Assembly: GCA_029288275.1 (NCBI GenBank)
Contig: JARIHM010000116.1
Coordinates: 1-16,573 of the forward strand
Source: Candidatus Saccharimonadota bacterium
Lineage (GTDB): Bacteria; Patescibacteriota; Saccharimonadia; UBA4664
DNA: 16,573 bases
Reading direction: 5' to 3'
The notes under the pieces are model-generated. The model did no database searches, was not told the DNA's origin, and saw nothing but the letters and a program-made list of their open reading frames with translations. The translations under genes were made by a program, and so were the position numbers. Shown one piece after another: positions 7,967-15,483 of this stretch (its first letter is position 1; every line of letters begins with the position of its first letter).

Positions 7967-8963
7967 GGCGGGAACGCCTTTGCAGATGATGCAAGAGGTG
8001 GCGCAGCTTGCCCGGACCCCAATACATTTGGCGCAAGATAGCAGTGTCCCCTACCACCCGGTGGCGCTGCACCCACTGACGTTTACGCCAAATCTCTGCC
8101 AGATGGCGCAGCACGTAACTCCAGCCCTGAACATAGGTCCAAGCCACCTGCGGCCGCAATAGCACCAAGAAGGCCACCACCTCACAGAGATTTTGCAGCA
8201 AATACAGCGGTATTACCCACAATAAGTTGTACCAGGCATAGTTTTTAAGCAACATCTGAGGATTATTTTGATTGCGCCACAAAAATAGTTTGAGCTTAAT
8301 ACCCCCATTGCCACCGGTACTGCCGGCGCCAGCGTGGAACACAAAGCTATCGGGATCAAAGGCAAACGTTTTACCGAGCAATCGCAACCGCCAGAACCAA
8401 TCCGCCTCTTCAAAGTACATAAAGAAACTATCGTCGAGGCCCTGAGTTTGTAGGTAGGTATCCTTAGCCACCAGCATGGCTACGCCCGACAAATACAGAC
8501 ATTTGGTTGGCTGACCTGGCACCACGTCTTCATACCGCACTGGATGACCCAATACGTCCATGGTGGTGCTGTAGCGTTGGTACGCGGGGTGGTCATAATC
8601 GGTAGAATAGGGCGCCAGCACATCCACGCCTCGCTCCTCGTAGTGCCGCACCAGATTGGCTACAAAATCGGGTTTCACCCAAGTGTCATTGTTGATGAGC
8701 AGAATCAACTCGCCTTGGGCCGGAGCAATACCGCTATTGTTGCCTCCGGCAAAACCAAGGTTATCGCTATTGGCTACTACCTTGACCTGCGGAAATTTCT
8801 GATGCACGAAGGCCACGCTATCATCACTGGAGTGGTTATCTACCATGATGACCTCAGTGTGAGGATACGTCTGCGCCAGTAGCGAGCTCAAACACCGATC
8901 GAGCCAACGGCGACCGTTCCAGTTGAGAGTGATAATAGAGACGGTCTTATACCTCTGCGGCAT
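7959..8963 (-). CDS. GT2 glycosyltransferase, WbbL/rhamnosyltransferase-like
   Basis: A 334-residue family 2 glycosyltransferase that should transfer a nucleotide-activated sugar to a lipid-linked glycan at the cytoplasmic face. The GT-A fold is shown by SIITLNWNG near the N-terminus, VDNHSSDDS with D42, NLGFAGGNN at 68-76 (a hallmark of the WbbL/rhamnosyltransferase subgroup), LINNDTW with N91-N92-D93 in the DxD position, and the acceptor-side motif MYFEEADWFWRL around 182-193. A hydrophobic stretch at about 245-268 suggests membrane association. The start is an ATG with AGGAGG at 8967-8972. It overlaps the CsaB gene end by 17 bases and the next gene start by 8 bases, so it sits firmly within the operon. 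The exact sugar cannot be read from sequence; rhamnose is only a family-based guess. Confidence 0.9.
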   Translation of the reverse strand: MPQRYKTVSIITLNWNGRRWLDRCLSSLLAQTYPHTEVIMVDNHSSDDSVAFVHQKFPQVKVVANSDNLGFAGGNNSGIAPAQGELILLINNDTWVKPDFVANLVRHYEERGVDVLAPYSTDYDHPAYQRYSTTMDVLGHPVRYEDVVPGQPTKCLYLSGVAMLVAKDTYLQTQGLDDSFFMYFEEADWFWRLRLLGKTFAFDPDSFVFHAGAGSTGGNGGIKLKLFLWRNQNNPQMLLKNYAWYNLLWVIPLYLLQNLCEVVAFLVLLRPQVAWTYVQGWSYVLRHLAEIWRKRQWVQRHRVVGDTAILRQMYWGPGKLRHLLHHLQRRSRHD

Positions 8964-10140
8964 ATTCCTCCTGTCGGCGCGCTCGGCGTAATTCTTCGGT
9001 TAGGAGTTGGAAGGCGGCGCGCGCGCCATACCACTGCCGCTGTTGGACGCGACTCAGCTTATCAGCTAAGTGACGGTAGTTCTGCGCCACCGCCCGGAGT
9101 CGCTGCAAGATACTACCAGACGCAAATCGTTCATTAATATTGAGGCCATGTTCAGCCAGATCTAGATCGTGCATCGTAGCGGTTACTTTGATGTCATATT
9201 CCAGTGCCACCACCGGCACCCCAATAATCACAGCCAGAATGAGCGCATGCAAACGCTCGGCCATCAGGATGTCGAGATTATCAATGGCAGCCCCCAGCTC
9301 GGCTACCGAGCGTGGCTTCACAATTTCAAACCGCACCTCCGGCACGCGCTGTCGCAGGCGGCGGCGCAGTTCAGCCAGAGCCACGGCGTCATCGTTGCTA
9401 GGGGTATCAAATTGCATCGGCAGCCCCACGAGTTCTAGCTGGGGATTCACGGTCAACGCTGCCACCAGATCATCGATCAATTGGGCAATAAAGTAATCCC
9501 AGTTACGGCTATTGCTGATGTGACGGCACAGATTGATACCCAGGCGCTGCACATTGGCTAAGGAGTTGATGGTTCGATGAGTACGCTCAGCTGGAAGTTC
9601 TAGGTATTCGCGATCGATCGAGAACACCGCGTCTGGCACTTGACGATACACCGCCTTAGCGTTAGCCAACTCAAGCAATTGATATGACTGGCTATCGCGG
9701 ACAGTGACACCGCGCACCCAGGACATAATTGCGCGCGTCATCTGGAGTCCCTGCGATGTCTCCAGCGGCCCCACACCTACGTTAGCGAGATAGACCGGCT
9801 TGCGAAACACCACCGCACCAAGCCGTACTACGAGCGCAATTGCCTTGAGCGTAGCATAGCGTTTACCGCCGTAAGCCTCATACAACTCTTTGAGGATACT
9901 ACCCCCACCAAACACCACGGCGTCGGCGCGGGCCAGCTGCCAGATAAGCTGATGAGGCTGCTTACGGGTGTGAAAGGTCTCCACCGGATAATCAGCCAGT
10001 ACCTGGCGAGTTTGCGCCGGCCGGTAGGAATTAATAGCAAACCGGTCAACAGCCGGCGCGAGCTGGTGCACAAATACACGAAGCAGCAACTCATCGCCCC
10101 AGTTATCCTGACCATGCGTCCCAATAAACAAGACTCTCAC
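8947..10140 (-). CDS. csaB: Polysaccharide pyruvyl transferase, CsaB family
   Basis: Transfers pyruvate from phosphoenolpyruvate to a sugar as a ketal. In Gram-positive bacteria CsaB pyruvylates the secondary cell-wall polymer that SLH-domain S-layer proteins bind. The 397-residue length fits the family. Visible motifs are GTHGQDNWGDE at residues 7-17, VVFGGGSILKE at about 75-85, and AERLHALILA with R296, L297 and H298 (the conserved RLH of PF04230), followed by GVPVVALEYDIKV. The start is GTG, overlapping the preceding TGA as GTGA (10137-10140), with AGGAGG at 10151-10156; translation is probably coupled to the upstream GT2. No SLH protein is encoded in the window, so whether pyruvate here anchors an S-layer is open. 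The symbol reflects family membership and not proven function. Confidence 0.9.
   Translation of the reverse strand: MRVLFIGTHGQDNWGDELLLRVFVHQLAPAVDRFAINSYRPAQTRQVLADYPVETFHTRKQPHQLIWQLARADAVVFGGGSILKELYEAYGGKRYATLKAIALVVRLGAVVFRKPVYLANVGVGPLETSQGLQMTRAIMSWVRGVTVRDSQSYQLLELANAKAVYRQVPDAVFSIDREYLELPAERTHRTINSLANVQRLGINLCRHISNSRNWDYFIAQLIDDLVAALTVNPQLELVGLPMQFDTPSNDDAVALAELRRRLRQRVPEVRFEIVKPRSVAELGAAIDNLDILMAERLHALILAVIIGVPVVALEYDIKVTATMHDLDLAEHGLNINERFASGSILQRLRAVAQNYRHLADKLSRVQQRQWYGARAAFQLLTEELRRARRQEEYAAEV
8967..8972 (-). promoter_or_regulatory. strong Shine-Dalgarno of the WbbL-like GT2
   Basis: AGGAGG on the minus strand, 3 bases from the spacer-facing end of the ATG at 8963, lying inside the 3' end of the CsaB gene. 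It fixes the start despite the 17-base gene overlap. Confidence 0.6.
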
Positions 10141-10994
10141 GATCGCTGACCCTCCTGCTCTGGCAGGGGCCGGGCAGCGCGTACGTAGCCCAAGCCGCCG
10201 GCTGCAAACTCAGCCGTCTTCATAGCTAGCATAGCCACACCGAGCACCGGATCGGCAAATAAGCGCCGCGGCTGGGATAAAAATAGCTTGTAGCGCTGGA
10301 GCGGGCCCACCTGCGCGCCCAGCTTGGAAGCCACAGGATGGCGCGCCAAATACGCCTTGGCGTGACTGGCATAGTAGTATTTCTTGCGCAAGGTGTCCCA
10401 TAGCCGGATGGAGCCCTCGTTGTGGCGGATGAACTCCTCGACCCGCCCCACCCGGCCTATGCGCTCAGCCCGGCGTGATAAATCCCAATCTTCCCCACTC
10501 ACCAGCGTTTCATCATAGCCACCCAGTTGGCGGTACAGCTGAGTGGGGAAACACCGCGCTGCCTCCATCCAGGGTACACCTACATAAAATGAGCGCTCCA
10601 GCCGCTTGCACTGAGCCCAGAAGCCGTCACCAAATGATTCCTCTGGAATGGCCACACCGGCTAGCTCGGCATCGGCCATAAACTGGTCCACGCTGGCCCG
10701 TACTACGTGAGGAGTTAGCTCCATGTCAGAGTCAATGATAAAAACCAGTTCACCCCTGGCCTGCTGTACGCCATAGTTGCGCTGAGCCGATCGCTCCGGC
10801 CCGTAGTTAAGCACTTGATCAGCGTACTCCTCGGCCACGAGCTTGGTGGCATCGGTAGAATCACGGTCGACCACAATCAGCTCAATAGCCGGGTAGCTTT
10901 GCTCGCGGATAGAATTTAGGCAGGCACGCAAAAATCGCGCTGAATTGCGCGTTGGAACCACTACGGTAACCAGGGGCTGATGAGCTTTGTTCAT
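10137..10994 (-). CDS. GT2 glycosyltransferase
   Basis: A 285-residue cytoplasmic GT-A fold transferase. Motifs: TVVVPTRNSARFL at 10-22, LIVVDRDSTD with D43, ERSAQRNYGV at 67-76, the metal-binding DSD at 88-90 (D88-x-D90), and SGEDWDLSRR, with E168-D169-W170 being the usual acceptor/catalytic-base ED-W signature. The last 60 residues lack clear membrane helices. The ATG at 10994 has only GAGG at 11005-11008 upstream. The preceding 138-base gap contains a perfect hairpin, so this gene may start a second transcription unit that runs through CsaB to 2224. Its stop overlaps the CsaB start as GTGA. Donor and acceptor sugars are unknown. Confidence 0.88.
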   Translation of the reverse strand: MNKAHQPLVTVVVPTRNSARFLRACLNSIREQSYPAIELIVVDRDSTDATKLVAEEYADQVLNYGPERSAQRNYGVQQARGELVFIIDSDMELTPHVVRASVDQFMADAELAGVAIPEESFGDGFWAQCKRLERSFYVGVPWMEAARCFPTQLYRQLGGYDETLVSGEDWDLSRRAERIGRVGRVEEFIRHNEGSIRLWDTLRKKYYYASHAKAYLARHPVASKLGAQVGPLQRYKLFLSQPRRLFADPVLGVAMLAMKTAEFAAGGLGYVRAARPLPEQEGQRS

Positions 10995-11101
10995 GGCATT
11001 AAGGCCTCGTTTATCTGATGTGACGGCCGTAGCGAACCTACCTTAGCAGGAGGGTTGGCTGCTGTAGTTGTGCAAGTCACCAAAATTACGAATACAGGGC
11101 T

Positions 11102-11128
11102 GGCCCGGCCGTAAGATACGGCCGGGCC
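11102..11128. terminator. perfect 12-bp GC-rich hairpin, possible terminator
   Basis: GGCCCGGCCGTA (11102-11113) pairs perfectly with 11117-11128 across a 3-base loop. It begins 4 bases beyond the stop of the nucleotidyltransferase-fold gene on the minus strand. No clean T-run follows on that strand (the next bases are AGCCCTGTATTCG, with AATTTT further on), so it could be a weak or partial terminator, or an RNA-stabilising structure that divides the glycan run into two units. Confidence 0.5.
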
Positions 11129-11132
11129 CAAG

Positions 11133-11813
11133 CTATGACGCTGCCCCCTGCCAGCCTGACAGCGCAACACAATCGGTGCACGGCTTGGCCGCTGGAGCAG
11201 TATGCTCCAGCGGCCGCACCAGATGCGGGTAACGCCGCGCCACCATGGCGGCCGTCTGAAGGGCCGCTTCAAACCCCGGGCCAGCCGGATAATGCTCCTG
11301 CCAAATCGCGCCGGCCCGGGGCTGATCGGTGATAGCCAGCAGGTGTTCGAGGGCCGTCAGCTGTTTGGGATCCAGTTCCTGGCCGTGCGTAGGTTTCTGC
11401 GCATCGGCTAACGTAGCCACCAGCTGGTGCTCGGCAGAGCTGACCGGCCAGCGCTGCCCCGCCAGTTTAACCATTTGAGCCCGGTCATCATCACCCGCCC
11501 AAGTAAAGATATCCAGTTTAAGCTGCGTAGCTGGATCGATCAGCGTGAGATAGAATCGGCTATCCCGCTGGTGCTGGTGCCCCACTTCGAAGGCCCGGGC
11601 AGCCCGGGCATCGATCGATGCCGGTGAGCGGGCGATCATATCTAGATCATTCAGCGGCCGGTCGCGTCCTGGCTCTATCCCAGCCTCATGCAGTCGCCAC
11701 TGGATTGCCAAGCTTCCTACCAGACAACACTCATCAAGCCGCAGATAGGGCCGCAACTTGTGCAAAAAACCAAAAATACGTGCTGATTCCCCTGTAGTAA
11801 AACCAGGCCACAT
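11133..11813 (-). CDS. Nucleotidyltransferase-fold protein of unknown substrate
   Basis: A 226-residue soluble protein. The signature of the DNA-polymerase-beta-like nucleotidyltransferase superfamily is visible: LVGSLAIQWRL with G33-S34, then LNDLDMIA with D56-x-D58, and LKLDIFTW with a third acidic residue, D101. The pattern resembles AbiEii/MNT-like and uncharacterised NTase-fold proteins. The C-terminus carries CTDC. The reading frame stays open upstream to 11999, but that would run far into the GT4 gene. I choose the ATG at 11813 because AAGGAGA (11819-11825) lies just before it and it leaves a natural 13-base gap after the GT4 stop. Role unknown. It might modify a sugar, a lipid carrier or a protein of the glycan pathway with a nucleotide, or be an unrelated passenger. 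No antitoxin-like partner lies next to it. Confidence 0.75.
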   Translation of the reverse strand: MWPGFTTGESARIFGFLHKLRPYLRLDECCLVGSLAIQWRLHEAGIEPGRDRPLNDLDMIARSPASIDARAARAFEVGHQHQRDSRFYLTLIDPATQLKLDIFTWAGDDDRAQMVKLAGQRWPVSSAEHQLVATLADAQKPTHGQELDPKQLTALEHLLAITDQPRAGAIWQEHYPAGPGFEAALQTAAMVARRYPHLVRPLEHTAPAAKPCTDCVALSGWQGAAS

Positions 11814-11818
11814 CGTTC

Positions 11819-11825
11819 TCTCCTT
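11819..11825 (-). promoter_or_regulatory. Shine-Dalgarno that decides the start of the NTase-fold gene
   Basis: AAGGAGA on the minus strand, 5 bases before the ATG at 11813 and just short of the GT4 stop codon. It supports the short form (226 residues) over starts further upstream. Confidence 0.7.
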
Positions 11826-11826
11826 G

Positions 11827-12990
11827 CTACTTGGCGCTCGCCCGCACCGAGGCAGTCTCGGTATCTGGGAGCACATGAACACCATCTTGTAGCGTCTGAT
11901 GCAAGATGCTTTCGAAATCATCACAAGAGCGCTCAAAGGTGATGGTCTTGCTCCACTCGGAGCCGGCGGCCCGAAGACGCTCATAGCGTGCCGGATCACT
12001 CAGCAGCTTCACCGCTTGGTCAGCCAACCCACGTGGAGTATTACGCTCGGCAATAAAACCAGTGATGCCCTGGCGTACGCTATCCCGTAGGCCGTCCACG
12101 TCATACACCACCGCGGGCGTGCCTTGGCTGGCCGCCTCGGTTACAATGAGACCCCAGCCCTCCTTTACGCTCGTGACCATGATGGCATGACAACGCTGCA
12201 TGAGCTCCCATTTCTCTGCCGGCGAGACACGCCCGCAGTACTCAATATCGGCCGCATATGGACTCTGGCGAATGGCCATCAGTACCCGTTGGCCGTAGCT
12301 CCCGGTGGCGTCACCGGCCACCATGAGACGCAGATTTGGAACCTTGGCCTTGGCCAGCTCAAAGGCTTTGATCTGATGCAGGGTGCGCTTCATGGCTCGC
12401 ATGGCACCCAGGCTCAAGAGCGTAGGTACAGCATACTTAGGCGCATCTAAAGACGCCGCGGCCGGCTCAATGCCCTGCGAGATCAGGTGAATATCACGCG
12501 CGTCAAAGCCCTGGCGCACCAAATCACGCCGGCTCGACTCCGAGATCGTCACCACCGGCGATCGCTTGAGAAGCCGCAAGTACACCGGCTCGGCCAGCCA
12601 GCCAAGGATACTAAGCGGCTGCGGGAACTCATAAAACCAGATTCGTCGGCACAGCATATGAAAGAACAGCACGGTAGGCTTGCCCGTGTACCAGCCGGCA
12701 AAGAACGGCATAGTGTTACACTCATCAATCACGAGATCAGGCGCCAGCTCAGCCGCATGATCCCGGTAGTAGCGATACGCCGCTAGGTAGACCGTAAACC
12801 GACTGCCAACGCGAATAATCCGGTAGCCGTCACGTACTTCTTCCGGTGTGCCACCCACAAAGCCACCCACCAAGAATGTCACCTGATGTCCGCGTGCCAC
12901 AAGCCGCTTGGCCAGTTCCTCATTAACCACCTCGGCGCCACCGGCCAGCGGATTGCTCCGATCCTTCCACGTTAGCCAGAGAATCTTCAC
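11827..12990 (-). CDS. GT4 glycosyltransferase
   Basis: A 387-residue GT-B fold retaining glycosyltransferase that should add a sugar to the lipid-linked glycan at the cytoplasmic face. The N-terminal domain begins MKILWLTWKD and has the acceptor-side loop NPLAGGAEVVNEELAKRL, with the typical G-G-A-E. The C-terminal donor domain contains SLGAMRAMKR, with the basic residues usual after the nucleotide-binding glycine, and the E-x7-E motif EGWGLIVTE with E277 and E285, followed by GTPAVVYDVDGLRD. All hallmark residues are present. The start is GTG, overlapping the preceding TGA as GTGA (12987-12990), with only a weak AAGG upstream, so it relies on coupling with the DPMS-like gene. The NTase-fold gene follows after 13 bases. 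Confidence 0.92.
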   Translation of the reverse strand: MKILWLTWKDRSNPLAGGAEVVNEELAKRLVARGHQVTFLVGGFVGGTPEEVRDGYRIIRVGSRFTVYLAAYRYYRDHAAELAPDLVIDECNTMPFFAGWYTGKPTVLFFHMLCRRIWFYEFPQPLSILGWLAEPVYLRLLKRSPVVTISESSRRDLVRQGFDARDIHLISQGIEPAAASLDAPKYAVPTLLSLGAMRAMKRTLHQIKAFELAKAKVPNLRLMVAGDATGSYGQRVLMAIRQSPYAADIEYCGRVSPAEKWELMQRCHAIMVTSVKEGWGLIVTEAASQGTPAVVYDVDGLRDSVRQGITGFIAERNTPRGLADQAVKLLSDPARYERLRAAGSEWSKTITFERSCDDFESILHQTLQDGVHVLPDTETASVRASAK

Positions 12991-14012
12991 GCGTGGATCG
13001 CCTTGCGCTTCTCGGTTCCAGCGGTCACCACGTGGCCGTATAATGGCCGCCGGCCACCCTCCCGCCGGGCAATGTAGAGCGGCCGGTTCAGCACCTCAGT
13101 GTGGATGGTGGCCACGTATAGAGCCATGAGTCCTAGCGAGACCAAGATGATCCCCACCATAAACAGGATAATGACCGCCAGGATGGCCGGACCGCTAATA
13201 TTAAGATGCCATGGATCGTGCATCAGATACTTCTCTATCAAAATGAACAGACCGAGCGGGCCCGACGTCAGCATAATAATGAGCCCCAAGTAGCCAGCTG
13301 CGCGCAGCGGGAAGAGGCTCATCGAGACAAAGGAATTGAGTGCCAGGCTAATGAGCTTGATGTAGCTGTAGGCTGCCTCGCCGGCATAGCGTCTGGCCGG
13401 CGTAAATTCAACGTAGGCCCGACGGAATCCAATCCAGTCAATCAAGCCGCGGGTAATTCGATTATGCTCGGTAAACCGATTGAATTCATCGATCACGACG
13501 CGGTCAATCAAGCGATAGTCTGTTGCATGAGCCACAATCTTCACGTCGGTAACGGCGTTCATGAGCTTATAAAACAACCCACTACCCATGCGTTTAAGAA
13601 GCGGCGCGTGCTTACGGCCAGTTTGGCGTACGCCCACCACAACCTCGGCTCCCTCGCGCCAGCGGGCAAGGAGCTCGGGAATCAATGCCGGTGGATGCTG
13701 CAGATCGGCATCTAAACAAATGGCCGCCGTGCCACTAGCATGATTGAGTCCAGCAGTGATGGCGATCTCCTTGCCAAAATTGCGTACTAGCTCGATTACA
13801 TGTACGCGTTCATCAATGCCAGCCAGCTCGCGCAGCATGGAGGGTGTTCCATCACTGCTGCCGTCATCAACAAAAATAATCTCAAATGGCTCTAGCCGAT
13901 GCGTCAACACCTCTTTGATGGCCAAATACAACGGTTCAATATTACCAGCCTCATTGTGGCACGGAATCACCAGCGAGATCAGTTGGGAATTGTGTGTTAA
14001 TTGTGCGGTCAA
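12987..14012 (-). CDS. GT2 glycosyltransferase, DPMS/GtrB-like polyprenyl-phosphate sugar transferase
   Basis: A 341-residue membrane-bound GT2 of the dolichol-phosphate-mannose-synthase/GtrB/ArnC type, which makes a polyprenyl-phosphate sugar from a nucleotide sugar. The catalytic domain shows SLVIPCHNEAGNI, FVDDGSSDGT with D49-D50, VRNFGKEIAITAGLNHA at 76-92, and DADLQHPP with D101-x-D103. The DADLQ-P-P motif is diagnostic for this subgroup. Two C-terminal membrane helices (about 239-263 and 273-305) match GtrB architecture. The start is TTG at 14012, preceded by a very strong purine-rich site (14017-14026), and no other in-frame start is near. Its product is the natural donor for the two GT-C-like proteins in the same run, an inference from context. 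It lies 65 bases after the flippase gene. Confidence 0.92.
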   Translation of the reverse strand: MTAQLTHNSQLISLVIPCHNEAGNIEPLYLAIKEVLTHRLEPFEIIFVDDGSSDGTPSMLRELAGIDERVHVIELVRNFGKEIAITAGLNHASGTAAICLDADLQHPPALIPELLARWREGAEVVVGVRQTGRKHAPLLKRMGSGLFYKLMNAVTDVKIVAHATDYRLIDRVVIDEFNRFTEHNRITRGLIDWIGFRRAYVEFTPARRYAGEAAYSYIKLISLALNSFVSMSLFPLRAAGYLGLIIMLTSGPLGLFILIEKYLMHDPWHLNISGPAILAVIILFMVGIILVSLGLMALYVATIHTEVLNRPLYIARREGGRRPLYGHVVTAGTEKRKAIHA

Positions 14013-14016
14013 CGGC

Positions 14017-14026
14017 TCCTCCTCCC
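14017..14026 (-). promoter_or_regulatory. Shine-Dalgarno that supports a TTG start
   Basis: The minus strand reads GGGAGGAGGA directly upstream of the TTG at 14012, with AGGAGG ending 5 bases from the start. The match is strong enough to make TTG credible as the start of the DPMS-like gene. Confidence 0.75.
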
Positions 14027-14038
14027 AATAACGAGCCG

Positions 14039-14067
14039 ATTATAGCGACCGTTCCTCCGGCGGCGTT
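14039..14067 (-). promoter_or_regulatory. possible internal promoter before the DPMS-like gene
   Basis: A perfect TATAAT on the minus strand (14039-14044) lies in the 65-base gap after the flippase gene and would give a leader of about 20 bases that includes the Shine-Dalgarno. The -35 position (14062-14067, AACGCC) does not match consensus, so the element may be weak or accidental. Confidence 0.3.
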
Positions 14068-14077
14068 ATGTGCGATC

Positions 14078-15343
14078 TCACAGATGCCGGCGCACCGAAT
14101 CGGCAGCTCGCAGCACAATCATGATGCCAGAGCCCATCAGTAAGCTCTGTACTACGGCCATTAGCGATGCATGGTGCCAGAGTACCAGGCCGAACATTAT
14201 GGCTCCGCCGAGCATCGAAACCACGGCCGCACTCCGGCGACGCAGCGCCAAATCGTAGTTAAAGAGCAAATTCACAAAAGCTAATCCAAAAATTGCCAAA
14301 CTTAGCGGTGGTAATAGATAAGCATAAGGAGTATAAGGAGCACCTAACAGCACCTCAGTAACGAAGGTGGGCAACGCCATAAAGCCGATCAATACCACGC
14401 CACCTAAGCCTAGCAGCAGCGCACCTGATCGCACCAGCAGCCGCCGGTTGATGGCCGCCTCCGCCTCCAGCCGCACCGATGACAGCAGCACCATCGGAAT
14501 AGAGCCCGTCAAAAAGAAAATAATTCGGGCAATGGTCGCAATGCCAGCATATCGACCAGCTAGCTCAGCCGAAAAGTAGTGTTTGACCGCCACCACGTCA
14601 AAGCTAAAGAGTGTAGTAATGATAAATGACACTGTGAGTACCAAGGCAGTATAGCCCAGTTGTGGCTTGATAATAGAGAAATCAGGCCAGCGCCACAGCT
14701 TGAGGCCGAGGGTGTTATGCAACCCTAACCGCCGCGCCATCTCCACCGTGTAGCCCAGCGCAATGAGCTGGGCCGCCACCAGACCGCCCAAGGCGCCGGC
14801 CGTCTGCCAACCGAGCAGCACAAACGCCACCGAGAAGATAATCTTGCCCAATGAGCCAATAATATTACTCACCGACAGTCGACCAAAGGCCGATCGCCCC
14901 CGCAAGAACGCTCCGCGCAGTGCCAGCGGCACGCTCACCAGTAACGACACGGCTAGCACAAAGAATGGCCCGGCCTGCTCAAACCGTAAAAACGCCTCCA
15001 GCTGGCGCACAAACACGAGTGCCATACCCAGCACCACAATCGTCACCATGAGCGCGGCGTGCTCCAGCTCAAATACCATACGATTACGCCGCGCTTCGTC
15101 CGGCTCGTTGGCCACCACGTTTACCGTTACGTCGGTGATGACGCTCAAAAAAATATTGGCCTGCAAAAACAGCGATACCAGTGCCTGCACCTCGCCAAAC
15201 TGCGCCGCCGGCAGTAGCCGACCCAAGATTGGGTAATACAGATAATTAAGCCCGCTGACTACTAGCGTGCCCGCAAAAAAAATTCCGTTGTGACGCAAAA
15301 AATCGTTCTGCCTGAACTGTTGGATGAGTTTATGCATGCGCAT
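14078..15343 (-). CDS. Wzx-like lipid-linked oligosaccharide flippase (MOP superfamily)
   Basis: An integral membrane protein with about 12 hydrophobic segments that should flip an undecaprenyl-linked glycan unit from the inner to the outer face of the membrane. It has the usual features of MATE/MOP-type polysaccharide exporters: an N-terminal FLRHNGIFFAGT segment, then NYLYYPILGRLLPAAQFG (the typical loop after helix 1), charged residues inside several helices, and a repeated six-helix layout. I use the ATG at 15343 (421 residues). The frame is open to an ATG at 15409, but those 22 extra residues are unlike the family's N-terminus, contain three ATA codons and have no Shine-Dalgarno. Neither start has a good one. 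It is the first gene of the glycan run and lies opposite a divergent plus-strand gene. Confidence 0.88.
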   Translation of the reverse strand: MRMHKLIQQFRQNDFLRHNGIFFAGTLVVSGLNYLYYPILGRLLPAAQFGEVQALVSLFLQANIFLSVITDVTVNVVANEPDEARRNRMVFELEHAALMVTIVVLGMALVFVRQLEAFLRFEQAGPFFVLAVSLLVSVPLALRGAFLRGRSAFGRLSVSNIIGSLGKIIFSVAFVLLGWQTAGALGGLVAAQLIALGYTVEMARRLGLHNTLGLKLWRWPDFSIIKPQLGYTALVLTVSFIITTLFSFDVVAVKHYFSAELAGRYAGIATIARIIFFLTGSIPMVLLSSVRLEAEAAINRRLLVRSGALLLGLGGVVLIGFMALPTFVTEVLLGAPYTPYAYLLPPLSLAIFGLAFVNLLFNYDLALRRRSAAVVSMLGGAIMFGLVLWHHASLMAVVQSLLMGSGIMIVLRAADSVRRHL

Positions 15344-15413
15344 TATTATGTACCGAAATATTGGCGCTTTGGCTAGGGCATTTTGACGAGAGTCGATCTC
15401 TCCTACCATTGAC

Positions 15414-15442
15414 TTAACTGAACTTTAATTCTAAAGTATAAC
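15414..15442 (+). promoter_or_regulatory. candidate promoter of the rightward membrane-protein gene
   Basis: TTAACT (15414-15419) is separated by exactly 17 bases from TATAAC (15437-15442). The start codon at 15488 lies about 38 bases after the likely transcription start. The -10 box overlaps that of the leftward promoter by 4 bases. Confidence 0.5.
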
Positions 15443-15461
15443 GGCGAATAGCGTACCCCAA
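15435..15461 (-). promoter_or_regulatory. candidate promoter of the glycan operon
   Basis: On the minus strand TATACT (15435-15440) is preceded by TTGGGG (15456-15461, 15-base spacing) or TTGTCT (15461-15466, 20-base spacing). Neither spacing is ideal, so the -10 match carries the call. Transcription would start near 15428 and leave a leader of about 85 bases before the ATG at 15343. That leader contains a small GAGAG-ATCGA-CTCTC hairpin just inside the upstream ATG. Confidence 0.4.
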
Positions 15462-15476
15462 GACAATCCCCTCCTT

Positions 15477-15483
15477 AAGGAGG
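15477..15483 (+). promoter_or_regulatory. Shine-Dalgarno of the rightward membrane-protein gene
   Basis: AAGGAGG ends 4 bases before the ATG at 15488 and fixes that start. It lies within a short palindrome, CCTTAAGG. Confidence 0.75.

Noticed and set aside
11814..11999. N-terminal extension of the NTase-fold gene to a start at 11999
   Set aside because: It would overlap the GT4 gene by 173 bases, gives a low-complexity Pro/Ser/Arg sequence typical of out-of-frame reading, and a strong Shine-Dalgarno sits just before the ATG at 11813.
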